Position numbers and translations under genes: made by a program. Positions 42,887 through 51,289 of a stretch of DNA of 64,000 nucleotides are shown piece after piece. The first letter of the stretch is position 1; every line of letters starts with the position of its first letter. Source of the DNA: Paraprevotella clara YIT 11840 (lineage in GTDB: Bacteria; Bacteroidota; Bacteroidia; Bacteroidales; Bacteroidaceae); contig NZ_JH376604.1 of NCBI RefSeq assembly GCF_000233955.1, positions 20,879-84,878 on the forward strand. The letters are read 5' to 3'. The notes under the pieces were generated by a model. The model was given only the letters and a program-made list of their open reading frames with translations, searched no databases and was not told where the DNA came from.

Positions 42887-44077
42887 TCAGTCTGGAACGT
42901 AAAGCAAATCACTCATAATGCCGTCGGAAAGAAAGATTCCCCGGCGTGTCAGTTTGAGCAAGCCTTCGGGGGCTTGCTCTTTTTTTTCCGTAATTTCGAG
43001 CTGTCCGTTTCTCAGGTGGACAGCGGCAGCTTGCAGGCAGTAATCCGTTAATGGTTGGCCGAATTTTCGTTTCAATTCGCTCAGATTCAGTCCGTCGGAC
43101 GTACGCAAGGAAGTGATGATGCAGTCATTGTATCTTTCGTACAGATTCAGCTCTTCCTGCTCTATCCATGGTGCGTGGTTGAAGTCTTCAGAGGAAAGGC
43201 ATTTCCCTACTTGGTCTATATAGACGTTCAGATCCGGATGGTTCCATTGTCGGTTACGTCCGTCGAAAGAATGAGCCGAAGGGCCGCATCCCAGATAAGG
43301 AATGCCTTTCCAGTAACTGGAATTATGTCGGGAGCGGAGGCCCGGGCGGGCAAAATTGGAGATTTCATAATGCTCGAAACCGGCATTTTCGAGCCGGTAC
43401 ATTAAAAGACTGAACATTTCCAGGCTTAGTTCTTCGTCAGCTTCTTCCACGACATGCCGTTTGCGCATTTCCCAAAGCGGTGTGCCTTCTTCGTAGATGA
43501 GTGCGTATGCCGAAATATGTTGTACGTTCAAGGAAAGTGCTGTGTTCACGTCCGTTTCCCATTCGCGAAGGGATTGTGCCGGAAGGCCGTAAATCAAGTC
43601 GATGCTGATGTTGTCGAATCCGGCATCCTGACAGTCATGTACTGCGCGGATGGCTTGCTCCCCGTTATGTCGGCGGTGGAGCAAACGCAGCTTACCATCG
43701 TCGAATGTCTGCACCCCCATGCTTAGCCGATTGACGGGCAGAGTGCGCAGTGATTTGATTTTTTGTGGAGTGAGGTCGTCCGGATTGGCCTCGATGGTAA
43801 TTTCTGCCCGGTCGGACACGTGGTACGTTCGGTATAGTACTTCGAAGATAGGTTCGAGTAAAGACGTATCGAGCGTAGAAGGGGTCCCGCCTCCTATATA
43901 TATCGTTTCAATTACGGGCATTTGCCCGTCTTGTTGCAAGTAATTTGCCCTTAAACGCAATTCGTTCGTCAGGGCACTTATGTAAGCTTTGTCTTTTTCC
44001 CCGTATGTTGTGGAATAAAAGTCGCAATATACACAACGGCTTGTACAGAATGGAATATGGATGTAAATTCCGGCCAT
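42887..44077 (-). CDS. hemW: Radical SAM heme chaperone HemW
   Basis: This 396-residue cytosolic protein, often named coproporphyrinogen III oxidase-like, belongs to the HemW group that handles heme rather than oxidising the porphyrinogen. The iron-sulfur motif is Cys11-x3-Cys15-x2-Cys18 in HIPFCTSRCVYCDF. GGGTPSTL and SMGVQTF mark the SAM-binding barrel, and the C-terminal HemN_C-like domain is present. Length matches HemW. It has its own minus-strand promoter and is divergent from the EF-G paralogue. Confidence 0.92.
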   Translation of the reverse strand: MAGIYIHIPFCTSRCVYCDFYSTTYGEKDKAYISALTNELRLRANYLQQDGQMPVIETIYIGGGTPSTLDTSLLEPIFEVLYRTYHVSDRAEITIEANPDDLTPQKIKSLRTLPVNRLSMGVQTFDDGKLRLLHRRHNGEQAIRAVHDCQDAGFDNISIDLIYGLPAQSLREWETDVNTALSLNVQHISAYALIYEEGTPLWEMRKRHVVEEADEELSLEMFSLLMYRLENAGFEHYEISNFARPGLRSRHNSSYWKGIPYLGCGPSAHSFDGRNRQWNHPDLNVYIDQVGKCLSSEDFNHAPWIEQEELNLYERYNDCIITSLRTSDGLNLSELKRKFGQPLTDYCLQAAAVHLRNGQLEITEKKEQAPEGLLKLTRRGIFLSDGIMSDLLYVPD

Positions 44078-44103
44078 ATATAATAAGGTGTAAAACTGTG
44101 GTG

Positions 44104-44135
44104 CAAAGGTAGTGAAAGGGGTAAAAATAGCCCAA
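44104..44135 (-). promoter_or_regulatory. Promoter of hemW
   Basis: On the minus strand TACCTTTG (complement of 44104-44111) is the -7 element and TTGG (complement of 44132-44135) the -33, 20 nt apart. Confidence 0.65.
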
Positions 44136-44145
44136 TAAAGCGGAC

Positions 44146-44161
44146 TATGTTTAAAAACATA
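44146..44161. promoter_or_regulatory. Inverted repeat, candidate activator site upstream of fusA2
   Basis: TATGTTT and AAACATA form 7-bp perfect arms around a 2-nt spacer. The centre lies roughly 66 nt upstream of the predicted fusA2 start of transcription, a position typical of CRP-family activators. In B. thetaiotaomicron fusA2 is activated by the CRP-like regulator Cur; whether this repeat is its site is unproven. Confidence 0.45.
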
Positions 44162-44182
44162 ATTAACAAAATCACGGAATCG

Positions 44183-44213
44183 TTGGCTGTGTGGGATTTT
44201 ATTGCTAAATTTC
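44183..44213 (+). promoter_or_regulatory. Promoter of the EF-G paralogue gene
   Basis: TTGG at 44183-44186, 19 nt, then TAAATTTC at 44206-44213. The -7 box departs from TAnnTTTG in its last base, which fits a promoter that relies on an activator. Confidence 0.6.
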
Positions 44214-44247
44214 GTGCCGTTTAGTTGTTACCTTTAAATGTTACACG

Positions 44248-46407
44248 ATGAAAGTATATCAAACAAACGAGATTAAAAACATAGCCCTGTTGGGAAATGA
44301 TGGTTCCGGTAAAACAACACTCACAGAAGCCTTGCTCTATGAAAGCGGGTTGATAAAACGTCGTGGCAGAATCACGGCGAAAAACACAGTGAGCGACTAT
44401 TTTCCGGTGGAGCAGGAATACGGTTATTCGGTTTTTTCCACAGTATATCATGTGGAATGGAACAATAAGAAACTGAATATCATAGACTGTCCGGGTTCGG
44501 ATGATTTTGTGGGTGCGGCGTTGACGGCACTGAATGTGACGGATACGGCCGTGTTGTTGCTGAACGGGCAATACGGTGCGGAAGTCGGGACGCAGAATCA
44601 TTTCAGATATACGGAAAAGTTAGGTAAACCCGTGATTTTTCTGGTAAACCAGTTGGACGACGAAAAGTGCGATTACGATGCCATATTGGAGCAGTTGACT
44701 TCTATTTACGGTAACAAGGTTGTTCCGGTACAGTATCCTATAAAAACGGGGCCGGACTTCAATGCCTTGATTGACGTGTTGCTGATGAAGAAATACTCCT
44801 GGGGGCCTGAAGGTGGAGAACCGACGATAGAGGAAATCCCGGAAGACCAGAAAGAGAAGGCCATGGAGATGCACAAGGTATTGGTCGAGGCCGCTGCCGA
44901 GAACGACGAAACATTGATGGAGAAGTTCTTTGAGAGCGAAACGCTGACCGAAGACGAGATGCGTGAGGGCATCCGCAAGGGATTGGCAGCACGGGGGATG
45001 TTCCCGGTGTTCTGTGTTTGTGCGGGAAAGGATATGGGGGTACGGCGCTTGATGGAATTTTTGGGCAATGTCGTGCCTTTCGTCAGCGAGATGCCCAAAG
45101 TGCATAATACCAGAGGTATGGAGGTGACTCCCGATGCGGACGGTCCGACTTCACTTTATTTCTTCAAGACCGGCGTAGAACCTCATATCGGCGAGGTACA
45201 GTATTTCAAGGTGATGAGTGGTAAGGTGCATGAAGGTGATGATTTGAACAATGCCGACCGCGGGTCGAAAGAACGCATGTCGCAGTTGTTCGTTTGTGCC
45301 GGTGCCAACCGTATCAAGGTTGAAGAACTGGTGGCCGGAGATATCGGTTGCACGGTGAAGCTGAAGGATGTGAAGACGGGAAATACGTTGAATGATAAAA
45401 ATAGTGAGAATCGCTTCAACTTCATCAAATACCCCAATCCGAAATATACCCGTGCGGTAAAGGCCGTGAACGAGGCAGAGACTGAGAAGATGATGAATGC
45501 CTTGAACCGTATGCGTGAGGAAGATCCTACGTGGGTAGTGGAGCAGAGCAAAGAATTGCGTCAGATACTGGTACACGGACAAGGGGAATTCCATTTACGC
45601 ACGTTGAAGTGGCGTATGGAAAATAATGAGAAGATAGCCATCAAGTTCGAAGAACCTCGTATCCCTTATCGTGAGACTATTACGAAGGCTGCGCGTGCCG
45701 ACTACCGTCATAAGAAACAGTCGGGAGGAGCGGGGCAGTTCGGCGAAGTGCATTTGATTGTGGAACCCTATTATGAAGGTATGCCCGATCCGGAAGTATA
45801 TCGTTTCAACGGACAAGAATTCCGGATTAATGCGCGTAGCAAGGAAGAAGTACCCTTGGAGTGGGGCGGCAAGCTCGTCTTTATCAACTCCGTGGTGGGC
45901 GGTGCCATCGATGCCCGTTTCATGCCGGCTATTCTGAAAGGTGTGATGCAGCGTATGGAACAAGGCCCGTTGACGGGTAGTTATGCCCGTGATGTCCGTG
46001 TCATCGTGTATGACGGAAAGATGCATCCCGTAGATTCCAATGAGATTTCTTTTATGTTGGCCGGGCGCAACGCTTTCAGCATGGCGTTTAAAGAGGCCGG
46101 TCCGAAGATTTTGGAGCCTATTTACGATGTGGAGGTCTTTGTTCCCAGCGACAAGATGGGCGATGTGATGAGCGATTTGCAAGGACGCCGCGGTATGATT
46201 ATGGGGATGACCAGCGAGAACGGTTATGAGAAACTTGTGGCTAAAGTGCCGTTGAAAGAGATGTCTAATTATTGCACCTCTTTAAGTTCCATTACCGGTG
46301 GTCGTGCCTCTTTCATCATGTCGTTTGCCAGCTACGAATTGGTACCGGCAGACGTACAGGAGAAACTGATTAAGGATTTTGAAGCTAAACAAGATAAAGA
46401 AGAATAA
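44248..46407 (+). CDS. fusA2: Elongation factor G paralogue of the EF-G2 type
   Basis: This 719-residue translation factor is built of EF-G domains I-V. In the GTP-binding domain G1 is GNDGSGKTT (16-24). G3 reads DCPGSDDF (80-87), with Ser84 where canonical EF-G has the GTP-hydrolysing His. G4 is NQLD (134-137) instead of NKxD. These changes agree with Bacteroides EF-G2, reported in B. thetaiotaomicron to support translocation without GTP hydrolysis during carbon starvation and in the gut. Domain IV (about 470-600, GGAGQFGEVHL) looks complete. It is not in a ribosomal operon, unlike the housekeeping fusA, and has its own promoter and a strong terminator. Confidence 0.9.
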   Translation: MKVYQTNEIKNIALLGNDGSGKTTLTEALLYESGLIKRRGRITAKNTVSDYFPVEQEYGYSVFSTVYHVEWNNKKLNIIDCPGSDDFVGAALTALNVTDTAVLLLNGQYGAEVGTQNHFRYTEKLGKPVIFLVNQLDDEKCDYDAILEQLTSIYGNKVVPVQYPIKTGPDFNALIDVLLMKKYSWGPEGGEPTIEEIPEDQKEKAMEMHKVLVEAAAENDETLMEKFFESETLTEDEMREGIRKGLAARGMFPVFCVCAGKDMGVRRLMEFLGNVVPFVSEMPKVHNTRGMEVTPDADGPTSLYFFKTGVEPHIGEVQYFKVMSGKVHEGDDLNNADRGSKERMSQLFVCAGANRIKVEELVAGDIGCTVKLKDVKTGNTLNDKNSENRFNFIKYPNPKYTRAVKAVNEAETEKMMNALNRMREEDPTWVVEQSKELRQILVHGQGEFHLRTLKWRMENNEKIAIKFEEPRIPYRETITKAARADYRHKKQSGGAGQFGEVHLIVEPYYEGMPDPEVYRFNGQEFRINARSKEEVPLEWGGKLVFINSVVGGAIDARFMPAILKGVMQRMEQGPLTGSYARDVRVIVYDGKMHPVDSNEISFMLAGRNAFSMAFKEAGPKILEPIYDVEVFVPSDKMGDVMSDLQGRRGMIMGMTSENGYEKLVAKVPLKEMSNYCTSLSSITGGRASFIMSFASYELVPADVQEKLIKDFEAKQDKEE

Positions 46408-46427
46408 TAAACTAAGCTACTGAAGGT

Positions 46428-46486
46428 ATCCCGCTTTTCGACTTTTTTGCTTGGGTGAACAAGTAAGTTGAAAGGCGGGATTTTTT
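46428..46486 (+). terminator. Terminator of the EF-G paralogue gene
   Basis: A 17-bp stem, 46428-46444 with 46465-46481 (CCCGC... pairing with ...GGCGGG, two G-U-type mismatches), is followed by six T residues. It lies 21 nt after the stop codon. Confidence 0.85.
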
Positions 46487-46532
46487 CTGCGCCAAACGAA
46501 AAATCAATCACAGCCAAATGATTTTTCGTTTG
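46486..46532. repeat. Palindromic dispersed repeat between fusA2 and rprX
   Basis: Arms CAAACGAAAAATCA (46493-46506) and TGATTTTTCGTTTG (46519-46532) are perfectly complementary over 14 bp with a 12-nt loop. The left outer part (46486-46499) is the reverse complement of TCGTTTGGCGCAGA found at 2574-2587 and 56022-56035. The rest of the gene-free stretch 46533-46745 holds only a weak 8-bp inverted repeat (46633-46640 with 46673-46680). Confidence 0.65.
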
Positions 46533-46745
46533 CCGCACAATAAAAAACTTATCTATAGGACATGTGAGAGGCTTCGTTTGAGGAATATATACGGATATCC
46601 TTCTGTTGGCCATAGAATCGCTCGTTTTTAAGATAAAGCAATCCTTATTTGCTTGTATAAATCGTTTTATGCTGCTTTATTGTTAATAACGTTAAATTCA
46701 ATGAAGGAATAAGTTTTTATGAGCTTAATGCCCGTTTTCGATATG

Positions 46746-46753
46746 TATATTTG
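46746..46753 (+). promoter_or_regulatory. -7 element directly upstream of rprX
   Basis: TATATTTG is a perfect -7 match but ends only 5 nt before the rprX ATG, so a transcript from it would be essentially leaderless. No clear -33 TTTG is present. Confidence 0.4.
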
Positions 46754-46758
46754 CTGAT

Positions 46759-48312
46759 ATGAAAAGGTCTACAATCTGGATAGTAAGTGTAATTATCGGA
46801 GTTTCGTTTTTGGGACTTCTTTTGTTGCAGATGCGCTACATCGAGCAGATGGTGAAGATGCGGAAGGAGCAATTTGACGAATCCGTAGTTCGTAGTCTGA
46901 ATCAGGCATCCCGTAACTTGGAGCAGAACGAGACGTTTCGTTATCTGGAGAACTTTACGCGGGACAATTTAAGCCCGAGTTCGGATTCTTTGCCCAAGCT
47001 TTATATGGGAGGGGCAGTCGGTACCGCAGATGCGAGCAACGGGGTAGGAGCTGCACACGGAGGTGAAAAGATATATTCCGATTTCGAATTGCATACGATA
47101 GTGAAGCATCCTTCTACTATGCCGAAAGTGTTGCGTATCGAGCGTAATAATTCGATTGACGAGGCCACCAGGTCGTTTCAGGAGTATGTGAAGAATGCGT
47201 ATGTATATCATAAGGGTTTGCTTGATGAAGTAATATACACTATCTTGTATAAAGCGAGTGAGAAACCTCTGGAAGAGCGGATTAATTTCAAATTGCTGGA
47301 TCAGGACATCCGTAATGCGCTTGAAAATAATGGAATCAGTATTCCTTATCATTTCACGGTGGCTACCAATGACGGACGAGAAGTATACCGTTGCCCGGAC
47401 TACGAAGAGAAAGGGAAAGACTATTCATATTCCCAGGTCTTGTTCCGTAATGATCCTGCGGGTAAAATCGGCATTGTGAGGATTCATTTTCCGGATATGA
47501 ACTCCTATTTGCTGGAAACGGCACGGATGATGATTCCGGCATTGGCCTTTACCATCATTCTGTTTGTCACTTTTGTCTTTACGATATATGTGATATTCCG
47601 CCAGAAAAAGGTGACGGAAATGAAAAATGACTTCATCAACAATATGACGCATGAATTCAAGACCCCGATCTCGTCTATTTCATTGGCAGCCCAGATGCTG
47701 AGCGACCAGTCGATAAAGAAGAGTGAGGCGATGTACGAGAATCTTTCACGGGTCATTAACGATGAGACCAAACGTTTGCGTTTTCAGGTGGAAAAAGTAT
47801 TGCAAATGTCTTTGTACGACAGAGATAACATAGCTTTTAAGCAGAAAGAGTTGGATGCACATCAGTTATTGGCGGGAGTCATTAAGACGTTTACTTTGAA
47901 GGTGTCGCAGAATGGAGGAAGCATATCGTCTGATTTCAAAGCCGAACAGGCGGAGATTTATGTGGATGAGATGCACTTTACGAATGTGATATTCAATTTG
48001 ATGGACAATGCAGTCAAATATAAGCGTGATGATGTGGAACTGCATTTGACTCTTCGGACATGGAATACGGGGGACAAGATCAATATTTCAATAGAAGATA
48101 ACGGCATAGGCATACAGAAAGATGATTTGAAGAGGATTTTCGATAAGTTTTATCGTGTGCATACCGGCAATAAACATGACGTTAAAGGTTTCGGTTTAGG
48201 ACTGGCCTACGTCAAGAAGATCGTGGGGCTACAGAATGGCGTGATACATGCAGAAAGCGAATACGGTCATGGAACGAAATTTATAATCACATTACCAACA
48301 ATAAAAAAATAA
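46759..48312 (+). CDS. rprX: Sensor histidine kinase RprX
   Basis: The 517-residue inner membrane sensor has transmembrane helices at about 7-24 (WIVSVIIGVSFLGLLLLQ) and about 255-280 (MIPALAFTIILFVTFVFTIY), enclosing a periplasmic domain. The phospho-accepting His298 lies in NNMTHEFKTPISSI. The ATPase domain has NLMDNAVKY (N box), EDNGIG (G1) and GFGLGLAYV (G2). It is paired with the response regulator 5 nt downstream. The order and sequence fit the Bacteroides rprX-rprY system. Confidence 0.9.
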   Translation: MKRSTIWIVSVIIGVSFLGLLLLQMRYIEQMVKMRKEQFDESVVRSLNQASRNLEQNETFRYLENFTRDNLSPSSDSLPKLYMGGAVGTADASNGVGAAHGGEKIYSDFELHTIVKHPSTMPKVLRIERNNSIDEATRSFQEYVKNAYVYHKGLLDEVIYTILYKASEKPLEERINFKLLDQDIRNALENNGISIPYHFTVATNDGREVYRCPDYEEKGKDYSYSQVLFRNDPAGKIGIVRIHFPDMNSYLLETARMMIPALAFTIILFVTFVFTIYVIFRQKKVTEMKNDFINNMTHEFKTPISSISLAAQMLSDQSIKKSEAMYENLSRVINDETKRLRFQVEKVLQMSLYDRDNIAFKQKELDAHQLLAGVIKTFTLKVSQNGGSISSDFKAEQAEIYVDEMHFTNVIFNLMDNAVKYKRDDVELHLTLRTWNTGDKINISIEDNGIGIQKDDLKRIFDKFYRVHTGNKHDVKGFGLGLAYVKKIVGLQNGVIHAESEYGHGTKFIITLPTIKK

Positions 48313-48317
48313 GAATT

Positions 48318-49022
48318 ATGGAAGAAAAATTGCGAATATTATTATGCGAGGACGATGAGAGCCTGGGCATGTTGCTGAGAGAGTATTTACAGGCCAAGGG
48401 GTATGAGGCGGAACTGTTTCCGGACGGAGATGCCGGTTACAAGGCCTTCTTGAAGAACCGTTATGAAATGTGTGTGTTGGACGTTATGATGCCTAAAAAG
48501 GATGGATTCCAGTTGGCACAGGAAATCCGGCAGGTCAATGCTGAAATACCTATCATATTCCTGACGGCCAAGAACCTGAAGGAGGATATTTTCGACGGAT
48601 TTAAAATAGGGGCTGACGACTACATCACCAAACCTTTTTCGATGGAAGAACTGGTATTCCGTATGGAGGCCATCTTACGCCGTGTGAGAGGCAAGAAAGT
48701 AAAAGAAACGAATATGTATAAACTAGGTCGTTTCACTTTCGATACGCAACGGCAGATTTTGGCTATCGGTGACAAGCAGACCAAGTTGACAACCAAGGAG
48801 AGCGAGTTGCTTTCATTGCTTTGTGCACATGCCAATGATGTATTACAGCGTGAACTGGCTTTGAAGACGATTTGGATTGATGACAACTATTTCAATGCAC
48901 GGAGCATGGATGTGTATATCACAAAATTGCGCAAGCATCTGAAAGACGATCCTTCCATCGAGATCAACAACGTCCATGGAAAAGGCTATCGTCTGATTAT
49001 CCCCACAACAGAAGAGGAATAA
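48318..49022 (+). CDS. rprY: Response regulator RprY (OmpR family)
   Basis: The 234-residue DNA-binding regulator has a receiver domain (1-120) with phospho-accepting Asp55 in CVLDVMMPKKDG, acidic LLCEDDES near the start and the conserved Lys in DDYITKPFSMEEL. The OmpR-type winged helix (about 135-232) has TKLTTKESELLSLLCAHAND and RSMDVYITKLRKHLKDD. It is transcribed with rprX and followed by a strong terminator. Confidence 0.92.
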   Translation: MEEKLRILLCEDDESLGMLLREYLQAKGYEAELFPDGDAGYKAFLKNRYEMCVLDVMMPKKDGFQLAQEIRQVNAEIPIIFLTAKNLKEDIFDGFKIGADDYITKPFSMEELVFRMEAILRRVRGKKVKETNMYKLGRFTFDTQRQILAIGDKQTKLTTKESELLSLLCAHANDVLQRELALKTIWIDDNYFNARSMDVYITKLRKHLKDDPSIEINNVHGKGYRLIIPTTEEE

Positions 49023-49028
49023 GATAGA

Positions 49029-49068
49029 GGCCCCGGATTTCCTTGAGGATATCCGGGGCCATTTTTTA
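49029..49068 (+). terminator. Terminator of rprX-rprY
   Basis: GGCCCCGGAT (49029-49038) and ATCCGGGGCC (49051-49060) form a perfect 10-bp stem with a 12-nt loop, followed by ATTTTTTAT. The T-run supports the plus strand. Confidence 0.93.
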
Positions 49069-49074
49069 TACCTC

Positions 49075-49251
49075 TTAATCTTGTATTTTCTTGTTCATGA
49101 CAATGTGGACGATAATACCGACCACAATAGCCAATAAAGCTATACCGTTAGGCCAGTTATAATCAAGCCAGTTGCACACATAACTTAGAACCAATACCGC
49201 AGTTCCCAGAACGATTAAGAGAATACCCAAATTCTTTAAAAAATTATTCAT
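49075..49251 (-). CDS. Small two-helix membrane protein, 58 aa
   Basis: The frame from ATG 49251 encodes 58 residues with two hydrophobic helices, about 8-24 (LGILLIVLGTAVLVLSY) and about 35-53 (IALLAIVVGIIVHIVM), separated by CNWLDYNWPNG, and a basic tail NKKIQD. The frame is open further upstream to 49353, but the extension is polar and poor as protein. Such short membrane proteins are common in Bacteroidales; the function is unknown. It ends just after the rprY terminator, with which it is convergent. Confidence 0.7.
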   Translation of the reverse strand: MNNFLKNLGILLIVLGTAVLVLSYVCNWLDYNWPNGIALLAIVVGIIVHIVMNKKIQD

Positions 49252-49354
49252 TGTATGTTTCTTTTTATGTTTTTCTCCATTCAGCCTACAAATTAAAGCA
49301 TAATTATTTAAACTCCGAAACTTTTCATAGAAAAAAAGACGGGAAAGGAGCATT

Positions 49355-49801
49355 TTAATCTTTTGTGTTTAAAAACACTTTTCTTAAAACTTCCTGGCTT
49401 ATGCTTAATTCTTCCACACTGAGGCCGCGCAGAGCCTCTTTCAGGGTCTTGTTGGCGATAAATCTCGATTTCTCTTCCAAATCCCGTCCAGTCTTGGTCA
49501 GATGAATCAGATTGATTCTCCGGTCTGTTTTTCCGGATATTCTGACAACGAGATTCAGACGCTCCATATTGTCGATCAGCCGTGTCATACTCGGTTTGTC
49601 CTTGAAAGTGGCGTTACACAATTCTTGTTGCGTGACACCGTCTTTTTCCCATAGATACAGCAACACCGTCCATTGTTCCGGAGTAATGTCTACATTATAC
49701 TGCCGGAAGTTACGGTAGAGCTTACGGTTGATTGCAGCCGACACCTTCCCGTTCAGGATGGCAAAGATTAATTTTATATCGAAATTGAATTGTTCGCTCA
49801 T
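49355..49801 (-). CDS. MarR-family transcriptional regulator
   Basis: This 148-residue winged-helix regulator binds DNA as a dimer. The DNA-binding part (about 35-105) has DITPEQWTVLLYLWEKDGVT, in part, QQELCNATFKDKPSMTRLID (recognition helix) and the wing RISGKTDRRINLIHLTKTG. Helices at both ends form the dimer interface. A short inverted repeat covering its own -7 element (49821-49834) suggests autorepression. Its ligand and other targets cannot be read from the sequence. Confidence 0.92.
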   Translation of the reverse strand: MSEQFNFDIKLIFAILNGKVSAAINRKLYRNFRQYNVDITPEQWTVLLYLWEKDGVTQQELCNATFKDKPSMTRLIDNMERLNLVVRISGKTDRRINLIHLTKTGRDLEEKSRFIANKTLKEALRGLSVEELSISQEVLRKVFLNTKD

Positions 49802-49820
49802 GTCCTTCAGATTGTTCGAC

Positions 49821-49834
49821 CATACAAAGGTATG
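49821..49834. promoter_or_regulatory. MarR-gene promoter element within an inverted repeat
   Basis: On the minus strand TACCTTTG (complement of 49825-49832) is the -7 element. It is nested in CATAC-AAAG-GTATG, a 5-bp inverted repeat. This is a candidate autoregulatory operator; the arms are short for a MarR site. Confidence 0.45.
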
Positions 49835-49948
49835 ATATTTATTATAGATTGCGGCTGTGTAAGCTTATTAAATTTCTTTAAAGCTTCAGGCTACTGCTTT
49901 TCCAGCTCCTCTTTTTTAAGGCTTTGATTGGAATTAAGGTCTGGAAAA

Positions 49949-49980
49949 TTTGCATAATAGCAGAGAAAAGCGTAATTTTG
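49949..49980 (+). promoter_or_regulatory. Promoter of rpsF-rpsR-rplI
   Basis: TTTG at 49949-49952, 20 nt, then TAATTTTG at 49973-49980. The surrounding GTAATTTTGCACCGC is identical to the rplY promoter. The leader is about 40 nt. Confidence 0.8.
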
Positions 49981-50026
49981 CACCGCATTTTTGCAAAAAC
50001 ATTATTAATTATTTATTTAACGGATT

Positions 50027-50368
50027 ATGAATCAATACGAAACCGTTTTCATTTTAACTCCCGTTTTATCTGACGATCAGATGAAGGAAGCGGTCAACAA
50101 GTTCAGAGGAATCCTCACTGACAATGGTGCAGAGATTATCAATGAAGAGAACTGGGGCCTGAAGAAATTGGCTTACGCCATTGAAAAGAAATCCACGGGT
50201 TTTTATATCCTTATGGAGTTCAAGGCACAGCCTGAAGTGATTAAAACTTTGGAAGTCAATTTCCGTCGTGATGAGAAAGTACTTCGCTTTTTGACTATCA
50301 AAATGGAGAAGTATGCAGCAGAATACGCTGAGAAGAGAAGAAATAACAAATCAAAAAAGGAGGATTAA
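50027..50368 (+). CDS. rpsF: 30S ribosomal protein S6
   Basis: The 113-residue S6 pairs with S18 on the small-subunit platform. It begins [20 protein letters not shown] (after Met) and has the typical [20 protein letters not shown] and [15 protein letters not shown]. It is first in the S6-S18-L9 operon. A Shine-Dalgarno-like AAAGGAGG for the next gene lies within its last codons. Confidence 0.97.
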   Translation: MNQYETVFILTPVLSDDQMKEAVNKFRGILTDNGAEIINEENWGLKKLAYAIEKKSTGFYILMEFKAQPEVIKTLEVNFRRDEKVLRFLTIKMEKYAAEYAEKRRNNKSKKED

Positions 50369-50371
50369 ATC

Positions 50372-50638
50372 ATGGCACAGCAATCAGAAATCAGATATTT
50401 GACTCCGCCGACCGTAGACGTGAAGAAGAAAAAGTACTGTCGTTTCAAAAAAAGCGGTATTAAGTACATTGACTATAAGGATCCCGAATTCTTGAAGAAA
50501 TTCTTGAATGAGCAGGGTAAGATTTTGCCCCGTCGCATTACAGGTACTTCCTTGAAGTATCAGCGTCGTGTAGCACAGGCTGTCAAGAGAGCCCGTCATT
50601 TGGCACTTCTTCCATTTGTAACAGATATGATGAAATAA
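50372..50638 (+). CDS. rpsR: 30S ribosomal protein S18
   Basis: This is the 88-residue small-subunit protein S18, partner of S6. The core [40 protein letters not shown] and [13 protein letters not shown] are family hallmarks. The single Cys near 23 is a remnant of the zinc ribbon in some S18 proteins. It has a strong ribosome-binding site, AAGGAGG, just upstream, unusual for this phylum. Confidence 0.97.
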   Translation: MAQQSEIRYLTPPTVDVKKKKYCRFKKSGIKYIDYKDPEFLKKFLNEQGKILPRRITGTSLKYQRRVAQAVKRARHLALLPFVTDMMK

Positions 50639-50656
50639 TAATAAGGAGGAGTAAGC

Positions 50657-51103
50657 ATGGAAATTATATTGAAAGAAGATATTATAGGCTTGGGCTACAA
50701 GAATGATATTGTAGACGTAAAGTCAGGTTACGGTCGTAACTACCTTATTCCTACCGGTAAGGCTGTGATTGCTTCCGATTCTGCCAAGAAAATGTTGGCT
50801 GAGGATTTGAAGCAGCGTGCTCATAAGTTGGAGAAAATCAAGAATGAGGCTCAGGCATTGGCTGATAAGTTGGCTGAGGTTGCTTTGACTATTCCTACTA
50901 AGGTGAGTGCTACGGGTGTCATCTATGGCTCGGTAAACAGTTTGCAGATTGCAGACGAGTTGAAGAAGCTTGGTTTTGATATTGACCGTAAGATTATTGT
51001 AGTGAAAGATGTGAAGGAAGTGGGTTCATATCATGCTACTGTAAAATTGCATAAGGAAGTTTCTGTTGAGATACCTTTTGAGGTCGTAGCGGAAGAAGCT
51101 TAA
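50657..51103 (+). CDS. rplI: 50S ribosomal protein L9
   Basis: The 148-residue L9 binds 23S rRNA. The N-terminal domain (1-50) has EIILKEDIIGLGYKNDIVDV and VKSGYGRNYLIPTGKAV. A long connecting helix (about 50-75) leads to the C-terminal domain with TGVIYGSVNSLQIADELKK. AAGGAGG lies upstream of the ATG. A terminator follows. Confidence 0.97.
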   Translation: MEIILKEDIIGLGYKNDIVDVKSGYGRNYLIPTGKAVIASDSAKKMLAEDLKQRAHKLEKIKNEAQALADKLAEVALTIPTKVSATGVIYGSVNSLQIADELKKLGFDIDRKIIVVKDVKEVGSYHATVKLHKEVSVEIPFEVVAEEA

Positions 51104-51135
51104 TTAAGGGCTATTTATATTGTGTGTTATTTATA

Positions 51136-51170
51136 GGGGGAATATCCAATGAAGGGTGTTCCCCTTTTTT
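51136..51170 (+). terminator. Terminator of the rpsF operon
   Basis: GGGGAA (51137-51142) pairs with TTCCCC (51159-51164), followed by TTTTTT to 51170. Confidence 0.75.
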
Positions 51171-51225
51171 ATTAATCAGATTTATCGTGCTAAAAGAGAT
51201 AGATTCCGAAAATAAGGAATCGGTA

Positions 51226-51260
51226 TAAAAAAATAGAGACCATACTCGCGTATGATCTCT
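51226..51260 (-). terminator. Terminator of the small lipoprotein gene
   Basis: Read on the minus strand, AGAGATCATAC and GTATGGTCTCT (complement of 51235-51260) form an 11-bp stem with one G-T mismatch and a 4-nt loop, followed by a T-run (complement of 51226-51233). Confidence 0.8.
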
Positions 51261-51289
51261 TGTTCCTTTTAGTTCGTATCTGTACTGAA

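Noticed and set aside
46332..46613. 93-codon minus-strand frame over the fusA2 terminator
   Set aside because: It runs through the terminator and the palindromic repeat and has no protein-like conservation signs.
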